From: Planotetraspora silvatica
Lineage (GTDB): Bacteria; Actinomycetota; Actinomycetes; Streptosporangiales; Streptosporangiaceae
DNA length: 64,000 nt
Assembly (NCBI RefSeq): GCF_016863315.1
Contig: NZ_BOOQ01000002.1
Location: 558,001-622,000, forward strand
Direction: 5' to 3'
The notes beneath the pieces were generated by a model. It saw nothing but the letters and a program-made list of their open reading frames with translations, was not told where the DNA came from and did not search any database. Below are positions 46,310-55,555 of the stretch, piece after piece. A program made the translations under genes and the position numbers. Within the stretch, counting starts at the first letter, position 1, and every line of letters begins with the position of its first letter.

Positions 46310-48592
46310 TCACAGCCCGTATTCCTTGGCGATGCGCTCGTGCCGCTCGACCTCGACGCCGACTTCGCGGGCCAGGTCGACCCAGGTGACGGGGTGGGTC
46401 CACTGCTCGGTGGCGTCGTCGAGTACGGCGTCGAGCTCAGCCGGCTCGACGGTCGGAGGCACCGCGATCCAGCCGAAAACGCCGGGCAGGCGCTCTCCGG
46501 ACACCGGGTGGGTGACGCCGTAGTTCTCGTCGCTGTAGACCCACATCGGCCAGCCCCGCTCGGCCAGCACCTCGTTGAACTCGGTCCACTCGTGCTCGGT
46601 GGGCGCGACGCCGTCGAAGAACCAGCTGGTGAAGCCGCCGGGCCGCAACATCGTGACCCCCGCGAACGGGATGACGAAGTCCTCCTGCTCCTTGGGGTCC
46701 TCGGGGATCGGCTCCAGGGGGCGGGGGTCGAAGACGATCACGTCGCCCGCGTTGTACTCCATGCCGCGCGGCTGCGGTACGGCGAGGCGTGCCGTCGCCG
46801 GCCCGGTGCGCAGAGCCAGCACCTCGCGCCGGCTTCCGTCGGGCGCGGGGAGGACGGCGCGGATGAGGTGCCACTGCTCATCGATCGGCCCCTCCGCGGT
46901 CTGGATCGGCAGATTCAGCTTGGCGGCGGCCGCGTGGACGGTCGCCCAGTCCTCCGCGGCGGTGGCGGCCACGATCAGCCGCCAGATGTCCTCCTCCTCG
47001 GCCTCGTCGGAGTCGAGCAGCGGCCGCAGGATCTCCGCCGCGGCGGCGTTGTCGCCGAGCTGCTGCGCGGCCACCGACCACAGGCGGCGGCTCTCCACCG
47101 ATTCTTCGGCCGCGACCGCGGCCTCGGCCTCGGCGGCGGCCTCCGCCCAGCGCTCGCGCGCCCGGTACAGACGCGCCAGGGCGAGGTGGGAACCGGCCGC
47201 GGGCAGACGTGCCGCCAGCTGTTCGACGCGGTCGTCCTGCCCGGCCTCGATGAGCAGGCCGCTGAGGTAGGCGATGTCCGCCTCGCTCGCCGTGGCGGGG
47301 TCGCCGTCCTCGACGATCACCTTCCAGTAGACGTCGGCCCCGATCGAGGGGTAGCCGAGGAAGCCGAGCGTGGTCGTGTGGCGGCGGGTGATCTCCAGGT
47401 CCTTCCCGGAGTGCGGCGCGAGCCAGCCGACCCAGCGCTCCGGGTCCGCGCTCTGCCCGTCTTCGGCGTCGAAGAGGGCCACCAACTCGTCCGCGCCTCC
47501 CGGCGCGGGGATCTCGGCGGCCCCGTCGGCCGCGGCGCGCAGCTCGGCGATCCGCTCGGGCAGGCCATCGGTGCTCGTCAGGGCGGGCAGCACCGCCTCC
47601 GCCTGGTCGGCGAGCAGCCGGGCCTGCCAGATCCCCTGGCGGGCGACGGCGAGATGACCGGCGGCCAGGGCCAGCTCGAACCGCGCGCGGTGGCCGCCCA
47701 TCGTCTCGAAATAGGTGATCCACTGGCCGAGGATGCGGCCGAGCTGCCAGGTGTTGGCGATCGAGCCGCTGTTCGCCAGGAGGCCGATGGCCCGGGACCA
47801 TTCCACCCAGTCACGCGGGTGGTCGCCCACCACGTCGAGGTCGGGCAGGGCCTCATAGGCCCCTTCCATGCGCCCGAGCGTGCCGAGGATGAGCGAGGTG
47901 AGCAGCGCCTCACGGCGGCCCTTGGCCACGGGGTCGTCCGGCTTGAAGCCGGTCGCGGCCTCCAGCGCGGACAGCGCGTCCTCCCCGCGCCCGGCGGCGA
48001 GCAGCGCGCGGGCGGCCGCGGCGCCCAGCTCCCAGCTCGCCTCCCGTCCCGCCTTGCCCAGGCGGCCGATGGCCGCCTCCGCGTAGGTCACGGCCTCCTC
48101 GGGACGTCCGGCGTCCAGCAGCGCCGCGACGTACTGCGTGGTCAGCCCGGAGAAGACGAGCGAGTCGGGCTCTACGCCGTCCAGAGCCTCGCCGAGCGCC
48201 GCGAGCCGCGCCTCGGCGTATCCGGGGCCGTCGGTGTTCGCCTGTGCCATGGCCAGGGCCTCGACGGCCGCGGGTGCGGCCGGGCAGTCACGGACGTCGT
48301 CGCGCTTGGCGAACTCGGCCAGATCGGAGGCGTCGCCGAGGGCGACGGCGCCGTTGGCCCGGTCGCCCACCCTGCCGAGCAGGTGCCAATAGCGCACGAA
48401 GAGCTCCAGCCAGGGCAGGCCGAGCGTCTCCGCGTGCTGGGCGACGGCGGGCGCCACGACGTCAAGCTGCGCATAGCGCCCCTCCAGGGCCTGCCCGGGC
48501 ACGTCGCCCAGCGCCATGGCCAGGCCGGCGTTGCCGGCTTCATGCAGTTCCCGCTGGGTGCCGCCGACCCAGGCCCAGATGTCCACGTCCAT
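46310..48592 (-). CDS. Large TPR-repeat protein of unknown function
   Basis: A 760-residue soluble protein without signal or membrane segments. The N-terminal ~520 residues are helical TPR-like repeats (LDAGRPEEAVTYAEAAIGRL, ARLYRARERWAEAAAEAEAA). The last ~220 form a separate domain rich in Trp/Phe (RPGGFTSWFFDGVAP, MWVYSDENYGVTHPVSG). Acidic overall. I do not recognise the family; similar proteins in actinobacteria are hypothetical. ATG at 48592 fits. It is followed by the SDR and preceded by the SCO6745 gene on the same strand. Confidence 0.8.
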   Translation of the reverse strand: MDVDIWAWVGGTQRELHEAGNAGLAMALGDVPGQALEGRYAQLDVVAPAVAQHAETLGLPWLELFVRYWHLLGRVGDRANGAVALGDASDLAEFAKRDDVRDCPAAPAAVEALAMAQANTDGPGYAEARLAALGEALDGVEPDSLVFSGLTTQYVAALLDAGRPEEAVTYAEAAIGRLGKAGREASWELGAAAARALLAAGRGEDALSALEAATGFKPDDPVAKGRREALLTSLILGTLGRMEGAYEALPDLDVVGDHPRDWVEWSRAIGLLANSGSIANTWQLGRILGQWITYFETMGGHRARFELALAAGHLAVARQGIWQARLLADQAEAVLPALTSTDGLPERIAELRAAADGAAEIPAPGGADELVALFDAEDGQSADPERWVGWLAPHSGKDLEITRRHTTTLGFLGYPSIGADVYWKVIVEDGDPATASEADIAYLSGLLIEAGQDDRVEQLAARLPAAGSHLALARLYRARERWAEAAAEAEAAVAAEESVESRRLWSVAAQQLGDNAAAAEILRPLLDSDEAEEEDIWRLIVAATAAEDWATVHAAAAKLNLPIQTAEGPIDEQWHLIRAVLPAPDGSRREVLALRTGPATARLAVPQPRGMEYNAGDVIVFDPRPLEPIPEDPKEQEDFVIPFAGVTMLRPGGFTSWFFDGVAPTEHEWTEFNEVLAERGWPMWVYSDENYGVTHPVSGERLPGVFGWIAVPPTVEPAELDAVLDDATEQWTHPVTWVDLAREVGVEVERHERIAKEYGL

Positions 48593-48659
48593 GGGCAGTC
48601 AGTCTGCCAGGTCGGTCAGCCTGTCCCAAACAACCGCGAGGGCCACCGCTCCGGGGAAA

Positions 48660-49427
48660 TCACCTGGCGAAAGCCGTGGCGGCGGCCTCAGCGAGGAGAT
48701 CGGCCAGTTCGGCGCGTTCGGCGTCGTCCAGCACGCCGAACGCGGGAGCCACCAGATCGTCGGTGATCTCCTCGGCCCTGGCCCGCCGTTCGACCGCCTC
48801 AGGTGACGGCGTGCCGTACGGCTCGGGCCACTCCAGGAAGCGGGCGACGGAGGCGTTGCCTGTCTGCGGGTCCCACGCGCCGGCCTCCGGCGCGCCGACG
48901 AGGGTGGCCTCAAGCGGGCTGAGACCGCACGCGACGATGGCCGTCGTGTGCTGGGCGCCGCGGTGCTCTCGCAGGACATGGAGCAGATGGGCCGCGAGTT
49001 CCGCCTCCCCTGTGGGACGCGACATGGCACGCCAGCCGGCGAACAACGGCGCACAGAACACGTCGGAGCCGTCCGCTATCGCGGCGAGAAGTTCGGCGAG
49101 ACGTCGCGCGCCCTCGAAGCCGGCCAGCCTGCGCCGCCCCCACGCGTGGCACGCCGACGCGTAGAGGTCCGCCGCCTCGTCGGCGGCCAGTTTCCTGCCG
49201 CCCTCCCACCACTCGCGCACACGGTCGGCGGGGAAGAAGATCGAGGCCGCGACCACCACGTCGGCATGGACCTCGCCCAGGACGCCGCACCGCCCGCGGA
49301 AGTACATCTCCCGGCTGCTCAGGCCGAGGCGCTCGCACAGGCCCTTGACCTCCCTCGACATCATGAAGCCCCCGCCCAGGGCCCAGATCGCCGCCTTCGT
49401 CGCCACCACCGTGCCGCGCGGATCCAT
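48660..49427 (-). CDS. SCO6745 family protein
   Basis: A 255-residue helical protein. Blocks such as SREMYFRGRCGVLGEVHADV, AASIFFPADRVREWWEGG and RPTGEAELAAHLLHVLREH are those of the SCO6745 family, whose biochemical role is unknown. The ATG at 49427 lies behind GGAGGA. The family lacks recognised catalytic motifs. The 49428-49519 gap holds no gene. Confidence 0.85.
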   Translation of the reverse strand: MDPRGTVVATKAAIWALGGGFMMSREVKGLCERLGLSSREMYFRGRCGVLGEVHADVVVAASIFFPADRVREWWEGGRKLAADEAADLYASACHAWGRRRLAGFEGARRLAELLAAIADGSDVFCAPLFAGWRAMSRPTGEAELAAHLLHVLREHRGAQHTTAIVACGLSPLEATLVGAPEAGAWDPQTGNASVARFLEWPEPYGTPSPEAVERRARAEEITDDLVAPAFGVLDDAERAELADLLAEAAATAFAR

Positions 49428-49519
49428 CGGTCCTCCTCCTCGGTCCACTTAGTGGACCGAGAATGGGCCAACAGAACAACATTCTGCAACCCACCGTCGC
49501 AGTGGGGATCTGGACGGCT

Positions 49520-50335
49520 CTAGACGACGGCGGGATAGTCCCCCGAGGCGACGAGGACGGCGGGCCCGGACAGGTGGCTCGTCCGCTCATCGAGCGTGAC
49601 CGTCAGCGTGCCTCCGGGCACGCGCACGGTCCAGGTGCCGGTGGTCTCACCGATCCCGTGCGCCGCGGCCACCGCGGTGGCGACCGTTCCGGTGCCGCAC
49701 GACCGCGTCTCGCCGGAGCCGCGTTCGTGTACGCGCATGGACACGGTGTGGTCCGCGACCAGGTTGAGCAGCTCGATGTTCACGCCGGCGGGATAGACCT
49801 CGTGGTCGAAGTCCGGCTCCCAGTAGCGCAGGTCGAGGTCCGCGACCGGGTCGTCGATGACACACGCGAGGTGGGGGTTTCCGACGCTCACGTTGAGCCC
49901 CTGGTAGTCGCGGCCGTTCACGTTCACGCCGCTCACCCCGAGCACCCGCGGCATCCCCATGTCGACGGAGACGTCACCGGCCGTGCCGAGCCGTACGCGC
50001 TTGACGCCGTCGCGGGTGGCGATGGACAGCTCCCCCGCCCCGGCCAAACCCGAGTCGACCAGATAACGGGCGAAGACCCTGACGCCGTTGCCGCACATCT
50101 CGGCGATGCTGCCATCGGCGTTTCGGTAGTCCATGAACCACTCGGCCTCGGCCGCCTGATCGGCCACCTCGGCGCAGAGCTTCGTCCGCACGACGTGCAG
50201 CACCCCGTCGGCGCCGATGCCCGCACGCCGGTCGCACAGCGCCGCGACCTGCTTGTGGCCCAGCTCGAGACGGCCGTCGGCGTCCGGCAGGATGACGAAG
50301 TCGTTCTCTGTGCCGTGCCCCTTCACGAATCGCAT
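49520..50335 (-). CDS. dapF: Diaminopimelate epimerase
   Basis: A 271-residue enzyme converting LL- to meso-diaminopimelate for lysine and peptidoglycan. Catalytic cysteines lie in EMCGNGVRVFARYL and SCGTGTVATAVAAA. N-terminal KGHGTENDFVILPD matches the family (usual GTQNDF reads GTENDF here). VNVGNPH-type residues appear as VSVGNPHLACV. ATG 50335 begins MRFVKGHG. It lies next to miaA, as in other actinobacteria. Confidence 0.96.
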   Translation of the reverse strand: MRFVKGHGTENDFVILPDADGRLELGHKQVAALCDRRAGIGADGVLHVVRTKLCAEVADQAAEAEWFMDYRNADGSIAEMCGNGVRVFARYLVDSGLAGAGELSIATRDGVKRVRLGTAGDVSVDMGMPRVLGVSGVNVNGRDYQGLNVSVGNPHLACVIDDPVADLDLRYWEPDFDHEVYPAGVNIELLNLVADHTVSMRVHERGSGETRSCGTGTVATAVAAAHGIGETTGTWTVRVPGGTLTVTLDERTSHLSGPAVLVASGDYPAVV

Positions 50336-50393
50336 GTGAACGAATTCTAGGCGGGCCGGCCGTTCGGATGATGCCCAGGACCCGGCTCCGGGT

Positions 50394-51332
50394 TCAGCCG
50401 CCGACCAGGGCGAGAGCCCGGGCGATCAGGTCGGGCGCGTCGAACGGCAGCCACACCACGCGGGGGTCCCGGCGGAACCACGACTCCTGCCTGCGGGCGA
50501 ACCTCCGGGTGGCGCGCACGGTCTCCGCCTGGGCCTGCTCCTCGGTCCACTCGCCGTCGAGGAAGCGCAGGACCTGGGCGTACCCGAGCGCCCTGCTCGC
50601 CGTCCTTCCCTCGGCCAGGCCCTCCGCCGCGAGGGCGCGGACCTCGTCGACCAGGCCGGCCTCCCACATGCGGCCGACCCGGAGCTCGATCCGCTCGTCC
50701 AGGACCGGCCGGGGCACCTCGACCCCGATCTGCACGCTGTCGTAGATCGCGTCGAACGACGGCATGGTGGCGGAGAACGGGCGGCCGGACAGCTCGATGA
50801 CCTCGAGCGCCCGGACGATCCTGCGGCCGTTGCTCGGCAGGATGTTCTCGGCGGCGGCCGGGTCGAGGCTCCTGAGCCGCTCGTAGAGAGGAGCCGGGCC
50901 GGTCGCCGACAGCTCCTCCTCGAGGCGGGCCCGGATCCCCGGGTCGGTCCCGGGGAACTCCAGGTCGTCGATGGCCGCCCTGACGTACAGGCCAGAGCCG
51001 CCGGTCAGGATCGGCACGCGGCCGCGGCCCCGGATCTCCTCGATCAGCGGGCGCGCCAGCCCCTGGTATTCGGCGACGCTGGCCGTCCGGGTCACCGGCC
51101 AGATGTCCAGCAGATGGTGCGGCACGCCCCGGCGCTCGGAAAGGGAGAGCTTGGCCGTGCCGATGTCCATGCCGCGGTACAGCTGCATCGAGTCGGTGTT
51201 GACGACCTCGCCGCCGAACTCGAGCGCCAACTCGACCGCCAGGTCCGATTTTCCCGCCGCCGTGGCGCCCACGACGGCGATCACTGGTAGTTGCCCCACA
51301 CGGCCCAGTCTCCCAGCGCCGGGAGTGCTCAC
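50394..51332 (-). CDS. miaA: tRNA dimethylallyltransferase
   Basis: A 312-residue enzyme adding the isopentenyl group to A37 of tRNAs. P-loop [49 protein letters not shown] and [14 protein letters not shown]. The C-terminus has EALGYAQ-type [11 protein letters not shown] and [17 protein letters not shown] 51332 overlaps the upstream alkyltransferase stop (GTGA). miaB, which acts on the same base, lies 12 kb further on. Confidence 0.96.
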   Translation of the reverse strand: MSTPGAGRLGRVGQLPVIAVVGATAAGKSDLAVELALEFGGEVVNTDSMQLYRGMDIGTAKLSLSERRGVPHHLLDIWPVTRTASVAEYQGLARPLIEEIRGRGRVPILTGGSGLYVRAAIDDLEFPGTDPGIRARLEEELSATGPAPLYERLRSLDPAAAENILPSNGRRIVRALEVIELSGRPFSATMPSFDAIYDSVQIGVEVPRPVLDERIELRVGRMWEAGLVDEVRALAAEGLAEGRTASRALGYAQVLRFLDGEWTEEQAQAETVRATRRFARRQESWFRRDPRVVWLPFDAPDLIARALALVGG

Positions 51333-51877
51333 AGGTCCCAGTCGAGCGTGGGAGGAAGATGACCTTCCAGGGTCAGCAGCCAGCGCTTGGACTCCACTCC
51401 GTCGCCGCCGCTGAACCCGCCGAGCCCGTTGCCCGCCACGACGCGGTGACACGGCACGATGATCGGAATCGGGTTGCTGCCCATGATCGACCCGATGCCC
51501 CTGGCCGGGACGGCCGTCCCGCTCCTGGCCGCCAGCTCGCCGTAGGTCACGACCTGTCCGTACGGAACGGTCGTGTAGAGCGTGCCGAGGACCTGCCGCT
51601 GAAGGACCGACATGAGCCGCCAGTCGACGGTGACGGCGAACTCCCTGACGTCTCCCCCGAAGTACGCCTCAAGCTCCCGGCGCGCCTCGGCCGTACGAGC
51701 GGGGTCGTCGGCGACGGCCAGGCCGACGCGACCGGCGATGCGCGCCCGCACATCCGGCCCGTCGTTGAACGACGTGGCCACCACGCCGGTCTCGGTGACT
51801 GCCGCGAGCACGTCGCCGAGCTTCGTCGGCACGCTGCCGAACGCCACGGTCTCCGCCATTCGCCCATTCTCGCGCAT
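51329..51877 (-). CDS. Methylated-DNA-protein cysteine methyltransferase
   Basis: A 182-residue Ogt-type DNA repair protein. The acceptor Cys is in [32 protein letters not shown] is the DNA-binding HTH. It removes O6-alkyl groups from guanine irreversibly. ATG 51877 or 51859 could start it. The divergent PadR operator lies just upstream, so PadR might also affect it. Coupled to miaA by GTGA. Confidence 0.93.
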   Translation of the reverse strand: MRENGRMAETVAFGSVPTKLGDVLAAVTETGVVATSFNDGPDVRARIAGRVGLAVADDPARTAEARRELEAYFGGDVREFAVTVDWRLMSVLQRQVLGTLYTTVPYGQVVTYGELAARSGTAVPARGIGSIMGSNPIPIIVPCHRVVAGNGLGGFSGGDGVESKRWLLTLEGHLPPTLDWDL

Positions 51878-51883
51878 GGTGCC

Positions 51884-51912
51884 TTGTAGGTTAAATTAAC
51901 CTAGGTTAGATT
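51884..51912 (+). promoter_or_regulatory. PadR promoter with overlapping palindromes
   Basis: TTGTAG (51884-51889) and TAGATT (51907-51912) are 17 bases apart, and the GTG start follows seven bases later, so the mRNA is probably leaderless. The spacer is made of palindromes: TAGGTTAA-A-TTAACCTA (51887-51903) and TAACCTAGGTTA (51897-51908). Confidence 0.75.
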
Positions 51913-51918
51913 AACTCC

Positions 51919-52437
51919 GTGTACTCCGACATACTCATACTGAATCGGCTGACGCAAGGCCCCGCGCACGGTTACGAGATCAAGAAGCGTGTCGAGCTCG
52001 CGACCGGGCAGGCGATCAACAACAACACGCTCTATCCGGCGTTGCGCAGGTTCGAGCAGCAGGGCGCGATCGAGCGCGTGGCCGCGGAGACGGACCCGGG
52101 CCGCCCGCCCCGGACGATCTACGCGATCACCGACACGGGACGCGACCAGCTTCACGCCCTCCTCCACGACACCGACCCGGCGGTCCTCGCCGACAACGCG
52201 GAGTTCGAGATCCGGGTCGCCTACTTCGAGCTGATCGACGTCGGGACCCGCCGCGCGATCATCGCGGCGAGACGGCAGGCGGTCGAGCACATGGTCGACC
52301 TCCACCAGAAGGCCTTCATGGGCACCGGCCGTGTCTGGGCTCGCCGGGTCGTCGACCACAACCTCAAGGCCTACCGCCTCGAACTGACCTGGCTGGACGA
52401 GTTGGCGGCCGCCGCCGAGGAGCCCCCCGATGGATGA
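51919..52437 (+). CDS. PadR-family regulator
   Basis: A 172-residue regulator. The PadR wHTH is ILNRLTQGPAHGYEIKKRVE and NNNTLYPALRRFEQQGAIER, with wing GRPPRTIYAITDTG. A helical C-terminal dimerisation part follows. It overlaps the MFS gene by eight bases. The palindromes in its own promoter indicate autoregulation of the PadR-MFS operon, with a xenobiotic the probable inducer. Confidence 0.94.
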   Translation: MYSDILILNRLTQGPAHGYEIKKRVELATGQAINNNTLYPALRRFEQQGAIERVAAETDPGRPPRTIYAITDTGRDQLHALLHDTDPAVLADNAEFEIRVAYFELIDVGTRRAIIAARRQAVEHMVDLHQKAFMGTGRVWARRVVDHNLKAYRLELTWLDELAAAAEEPPDG

Positions 52438-53824
52438 CCGGCCCGAGACGCCCCCGCTGTCGCCCCTGATGCTCCTCGGCCTCGTCGCGGGGCCGGTGTT
52501 GTCCATGGTCGACTCGGCCGTGGTCAACGTGGCGGTTCCCGAGATCGCCCGGGATCTGGGCGGCGACCTGCCGACCGTCCAGTGGACGATCAGCGGATAC
52601 CTGCTCTCGATGGCCGCCGGGCTGGCGGCGTCGGCCTACCTGGGACGCAGGTTCGGCCTCCTCCGCGCGTACTCCTGGGTGCTCGCCGCGTTCACCCTCG
52701 CGTCCGCCCTGTGCGCCCTCGCGCCGGGCGTGCAGGCCCTGATAGCGGCACGGGCGCTGCAGGGGCTGGTGGCCGCTCCCATGGTCCCCCTCGCGGTCGG
52801 CATGCTGCTCGGCCGCGGCGCCGGCAAGATGCCCGTGACCGGCGGGCTGATCTTCTTCGCCGCCCCCGCGATCGGTCCCGCCCTCGGCGGTCTCCTGATC
52901 AGCGCGTACGGCTGGCGCTCCGCGTTCCTCATCAACGTCCCCCTCGGCCTGGTGGCGCTGGTGGGCGCCGTCCGGGCCGCACGGTCGGCGGGGGCGCCCG
53001 GTGATCGCGGGGCCCGCCTGGACGTCCCCGGACTGATGGTGCTCGCCCCGGGACTCGCACTGACCGCGTACGGCACGAGCGAGGCCGCCCAGCGGGGATG
53101 GCCGTCGACGGCGGCGTGGTGGGCGACCGGCGTGGCCCTGCTGGCCGTCTACGTCATGTGGGCCCGCCGCGAGCGGCCGGTGCGGCCCGTGGTCGATCTC
53201 GGCCTGCTCGCCGACCCGCGCAGAGCCCTGGCCGTCGCCCTGGCCGGAGCCGCGAGCGTGGTGCTGTTCGCCGTGTTGTTCCTGGTACCGGTCTTCCTCC
53301 GCGGGGTCCAGAACGCCTCGACGACCCTGACCGGCCTGGTGCTGCTGCCCCAGGGGTTGGTGATGGGGCTCGGCATGGCCCTGGGCAACCGGACCGCGGA
53401 GCGGTTCGCGATCCGCGGGATCGTCGCCTTCGGCATGGCGGTGCTCGCCGCCTCCACCGGTCTGCTGCTCCTCCTCGAGGCCACCACCCCGTCATGGGCG
53501 ACCGCCCTGCTGCTGTGCGGCCGGGGCCTCGCGCTCGGGTTCACCGTGCAACCGCTGACGATCATGTTGCTGAGCGGCCTGCCAGACGATCGGGTGCCCG
53601 ACGCCAACACGCTGTACAGCATCTCCCAGCGGCTGGCGGGATCGGTGGGCATCGCCCTGCTGGCGACCTTCTACAGCTCCCATGCGATCACGGGGTCTCC
53701 CGTGGACGCCCTGCACGCGAGCGGGCTGCTGCTGTCGGCCGTGGCAGGGGTGGGGGCGCTGGCCGCCCTGGCGCTCCGGCACACGCCGGTGCCGCGTTCT
53801 GAGGGAGTAGCGGCACAAGCGTGA
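52430..53824 (+). CDS. DHA2-type MFS drug exporter
   Basis: A 464-residue EmrB/QacA-like exporter with about 13-14 membrane helices. DSAVVNVAVPEIARDLGG is motif D1; AYLGRRFGLLRAYSW motif A; GGLIFFAAPAIGPALGGLL motif C of antiporters. It exports cationic drugs or antibiotics using proton motive force. It is cotranscribed with PadR. Confidence 0.93.
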   Translation: MDDRPETPPLSPLMLLGLVAGPVLSMVDSAVVNVAVPEIARDLGGDLPTVQWTISGYLLSMAAGLAASAYLGRRFGLLRAYSWVLAAFTLASALCALAPGVQALIAARALQGLVAAPMVPLAVGMLLGRGAGKMPVTGGLIFFAAPAIGPALGGLLISAYGWRSAFLINVPLGLVALVGAVRAARSAGAPGDRGARLDVPGLMVLAPGLALTAYGTSEAAQRGWPSTAAWWATGVALLAVYVMWARRERPVRPVVDLGLLADPRRALAVALAGAASVVLFAVLFLVPVFLRGVQNASTTLTGLVLLPQGLVMGLGMALGNRTAERFAIRGIVAFGMAVLAASTGLLLLLEATTPSWATALLLCGRGLALGFTVQPLTIMLLSGLPDDRVPDANTLYSISQRLAGSVGIALLATFYSSHAITGSPVDALHASGLLLSAVAGVGALAALALRHTPVPRSEGVAAQA

Positions 53825-53836
53825 GCGCGAACCTGC

Positions 53837-54523
53837 CTACTTGTCGTGCTGTCGGCGCACCATCTCGGTGATCCAGATGGGCGCGAACGGAGACGTGCAG
53901 CCCGCGGGGGTCGGGTAGTCCTTGAGCACCTCCAGGCGCTCACCGATGTCGATCGCACGGACACGGTGCCCGGCATGCTCGATCCCGATTTGCGCCAGGC
54001 AGTGGTTCATCGCCCACTGCAGGCGATCCGGGGCGTCTTTCATCTCCGCCTCGATGCCGTCGAGCAGTCCTGCGAGGTCGATGCCCTCGGGCTTCTTCGT
54101 CACGCGTTCGGTGGTCAGCGCCCAGCCGGCACTCGCGACCACTGGATCCGGATCGGCGGACCAGGCCAGGCGAAGCTCTTCGGCGTGCGGGTTGTTCTTC
54201 ACCACGTAGTTCACGAGCCAGTCGTGCACCTTGGGTGTGCGCGCCTCGCGCAACATGACATCCAGCTCGTCGCGCTCGAACGCCTTCGGGCGGCAGATCA
54301 GGATCGCCAGCAGTCTCGCCGCGGTGTCGTCGGTCTCCCAGAGCCGGCACGCGAGTTCCTGCTGGGTCTTCAGCCGCTTCGCGAGCGCGCGCAGCTTGCC
54401 GAGGTTCACACCGTGATCGTCACCGTGTTTCTCGTTCACCTCGCGTGTCTTCGGGTCCTCGAGCCCGGCCAGCTCGGCCATCACCTCGGCCGCCACCGTC
54501 TCGGTCAGCGTCGTCTCGGCCAC
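53837..54523 (-). CDS. AlkD-like DNA alkylation repair protein
   Basis: A 228-residue helical HEAT-like protein. KLRALAKRLKTQQELACRLW at the start and KDYPTPAGCTSPFAPIWI near the end are typical of the COG4912 DNA alkylation repair family. These glycosylases remove bulky alkylated bases without base flipping. The GTG at 54523 is preceded by AGGAGG. An in-frame extension to 54811 is unsupported. It lies near the alkyltransferase gene but on a separate transcript. Confidence 0.85.
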   Translation of the reverse strand: MAETTLTETVAAEVMAELAGLEDPKTREVNEKHGDDHGVNLGKLRALAKRLKTQQELACRLWETDDTAARLLAILICRPKAFERDELDVMLREARTPKVHDWLVNYVVKNNPHAEELRLAWSADPDPVVASAGWALTTERVTKKPEGIDLAGLLDGIEAEMKDAPDRLQWAMNHCLAQIGIEHAGHRVRAIDIGERLEVLKDYPTPAGCTSPFAPIWITEMVRRQHDK

Positions 54524-54823
54524 CACAGCCTCCTGTCCATCACGGGCGAGATTCAGCCTACGAGGAAAGCCGGTCTCCTGTCGTAACACCGGTTCGGCGG
54601 CAGCAACAACAAAGACGGGATCTGCTGCACGAAGCGATCCTGAGGGGTATCGGTCGGCTACCGCCGAAATAGACGAACACCCCTGACCGACGCACCGCGC
54701 GAGCATGCGTCCCGGTTTGACTCCGCGAACGGTGCAAGTCGTACCTGACGTTTGTCCACACATGTTCGGTGCACGGATGTTCACTGAAGGGCTGGGCAAC
54801 CCGGAGGTCACTCAGTTTGACAC
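54524..54823. other. Gene-free intergenic stretch
   Basis: No frame here looks like a protein in either direction, and no strong hairpin or repeat was seen. The sequence should hold the promoter of the AlkD-like gene. Confidence 0.6.
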
Positions 54824-55288
54824 TCAGGTGGCGTCATCCAGCTGTTCGGCCAGCCGCTCCAGGCCACCCCTGATGAGCTGCCCATACTCGTCGTCGCCAA
54901 GTGCGCCGATCTCGGCCCGCGCCTGCTGGAGGTGCTCACGGGCGCGGCCGAGATCGCCCAGCTTGCGATAGCACTCGCTCACATTGAGGTGCAGTGACGG
55001 ATACAAGCCGGCCACTGAAAGCGGCACCCCCGCTTGGCCCACCCGCTCATCGGTGACCAGATCGGCGGCGGCAAGCGCTCGCAGATCCCAGATCAGCTCC
55101 TGGCGCACGTCGTCCTGCACGTCGGCCATCGAATGGGCAAGGACGCAAACATGCAGCGGGTCGCCTTGCTCACCGCCGATGTCATCCCAGATCTGCGCAA
55201 ACAAGTCACGAGCGGCTTCACGTTGACCTCGGTGGTGATGCAACTCCACACCCTGGCCGATCCGGGCCATCGTTGGATCGGTGATCAT
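54824..55288 (-). CDS. Small TPR-like protein
   Basis: A 154-residue hydrophilic protein made of paired helices: EAARDLFAQIWDDIGGEQGD, LHLNVSECYRKLGDLGRARE and HLQQARAEIGALGDDEYGQL, reading as two or three TPR units. ATG 55288 has GGAG upstream; MKEQL adds five residues with no site. Function unknown; similar proteins occur beside regulators in actinobacteria. The 55289-55555 gap has no convincing gene. Confidence 0.7.
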   Translation of the reverse strand: MITDPTMARIGQGVELHHHRGQREAARDLFAQIWDDIGGEQGDPLHVCVLAHSMADVQDDVRQELIWDLRALAAADLVTDERVGQAGVPLSVAGLYPSLHLNVSECYRKLGDLGRAREHLQQARAEIGALGDDEYGQLIRGGLERLAEQLDDAT

Positions 55289-55555
55289 GAGCTGCTCCTT
55301 CACCGGCGCGGCAGTCGCAGCCAGCCTAATTGCAGCGCCCTCATGCCCACTCGAATGTGACGGCTCGCTTGTAAGTCAATCCGGGAACAGTGGGCACCTG
55401 CGTGGACACACGCCTTCACCTGCTTACATGTTCCGCTACCGTCCACCGTTGTCCGGGGCCATACGTAGCGGTTGTCCCGCAGATCGTCCCTCAGTCCTGC
55501 GAGTCTGCGCTTCAGCAGGTCGCCACTTGTAATGCGCCACTGGCGCCCAGCGCGC

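Noticed and set aside
45938-48766. 942-codon plus-strand frame opposite the TPR gene
   Set aside because: Antisense shadow with low-complexity Arg/Gly/Val composition; the minus-strand protein has clear TPR helices and a proper start.
54705-54971. 88-codon plus-strand frame
   Set aside because: It overlaps the small TPR gene antisense and is Ser/Arg-rich without motif.
55281-55292. GTGATCATGAGC as another copy of the array core
   Set aside because: It lies at the start codon of a gene, has two mismatches at the end and no neighbour at 53 bases.
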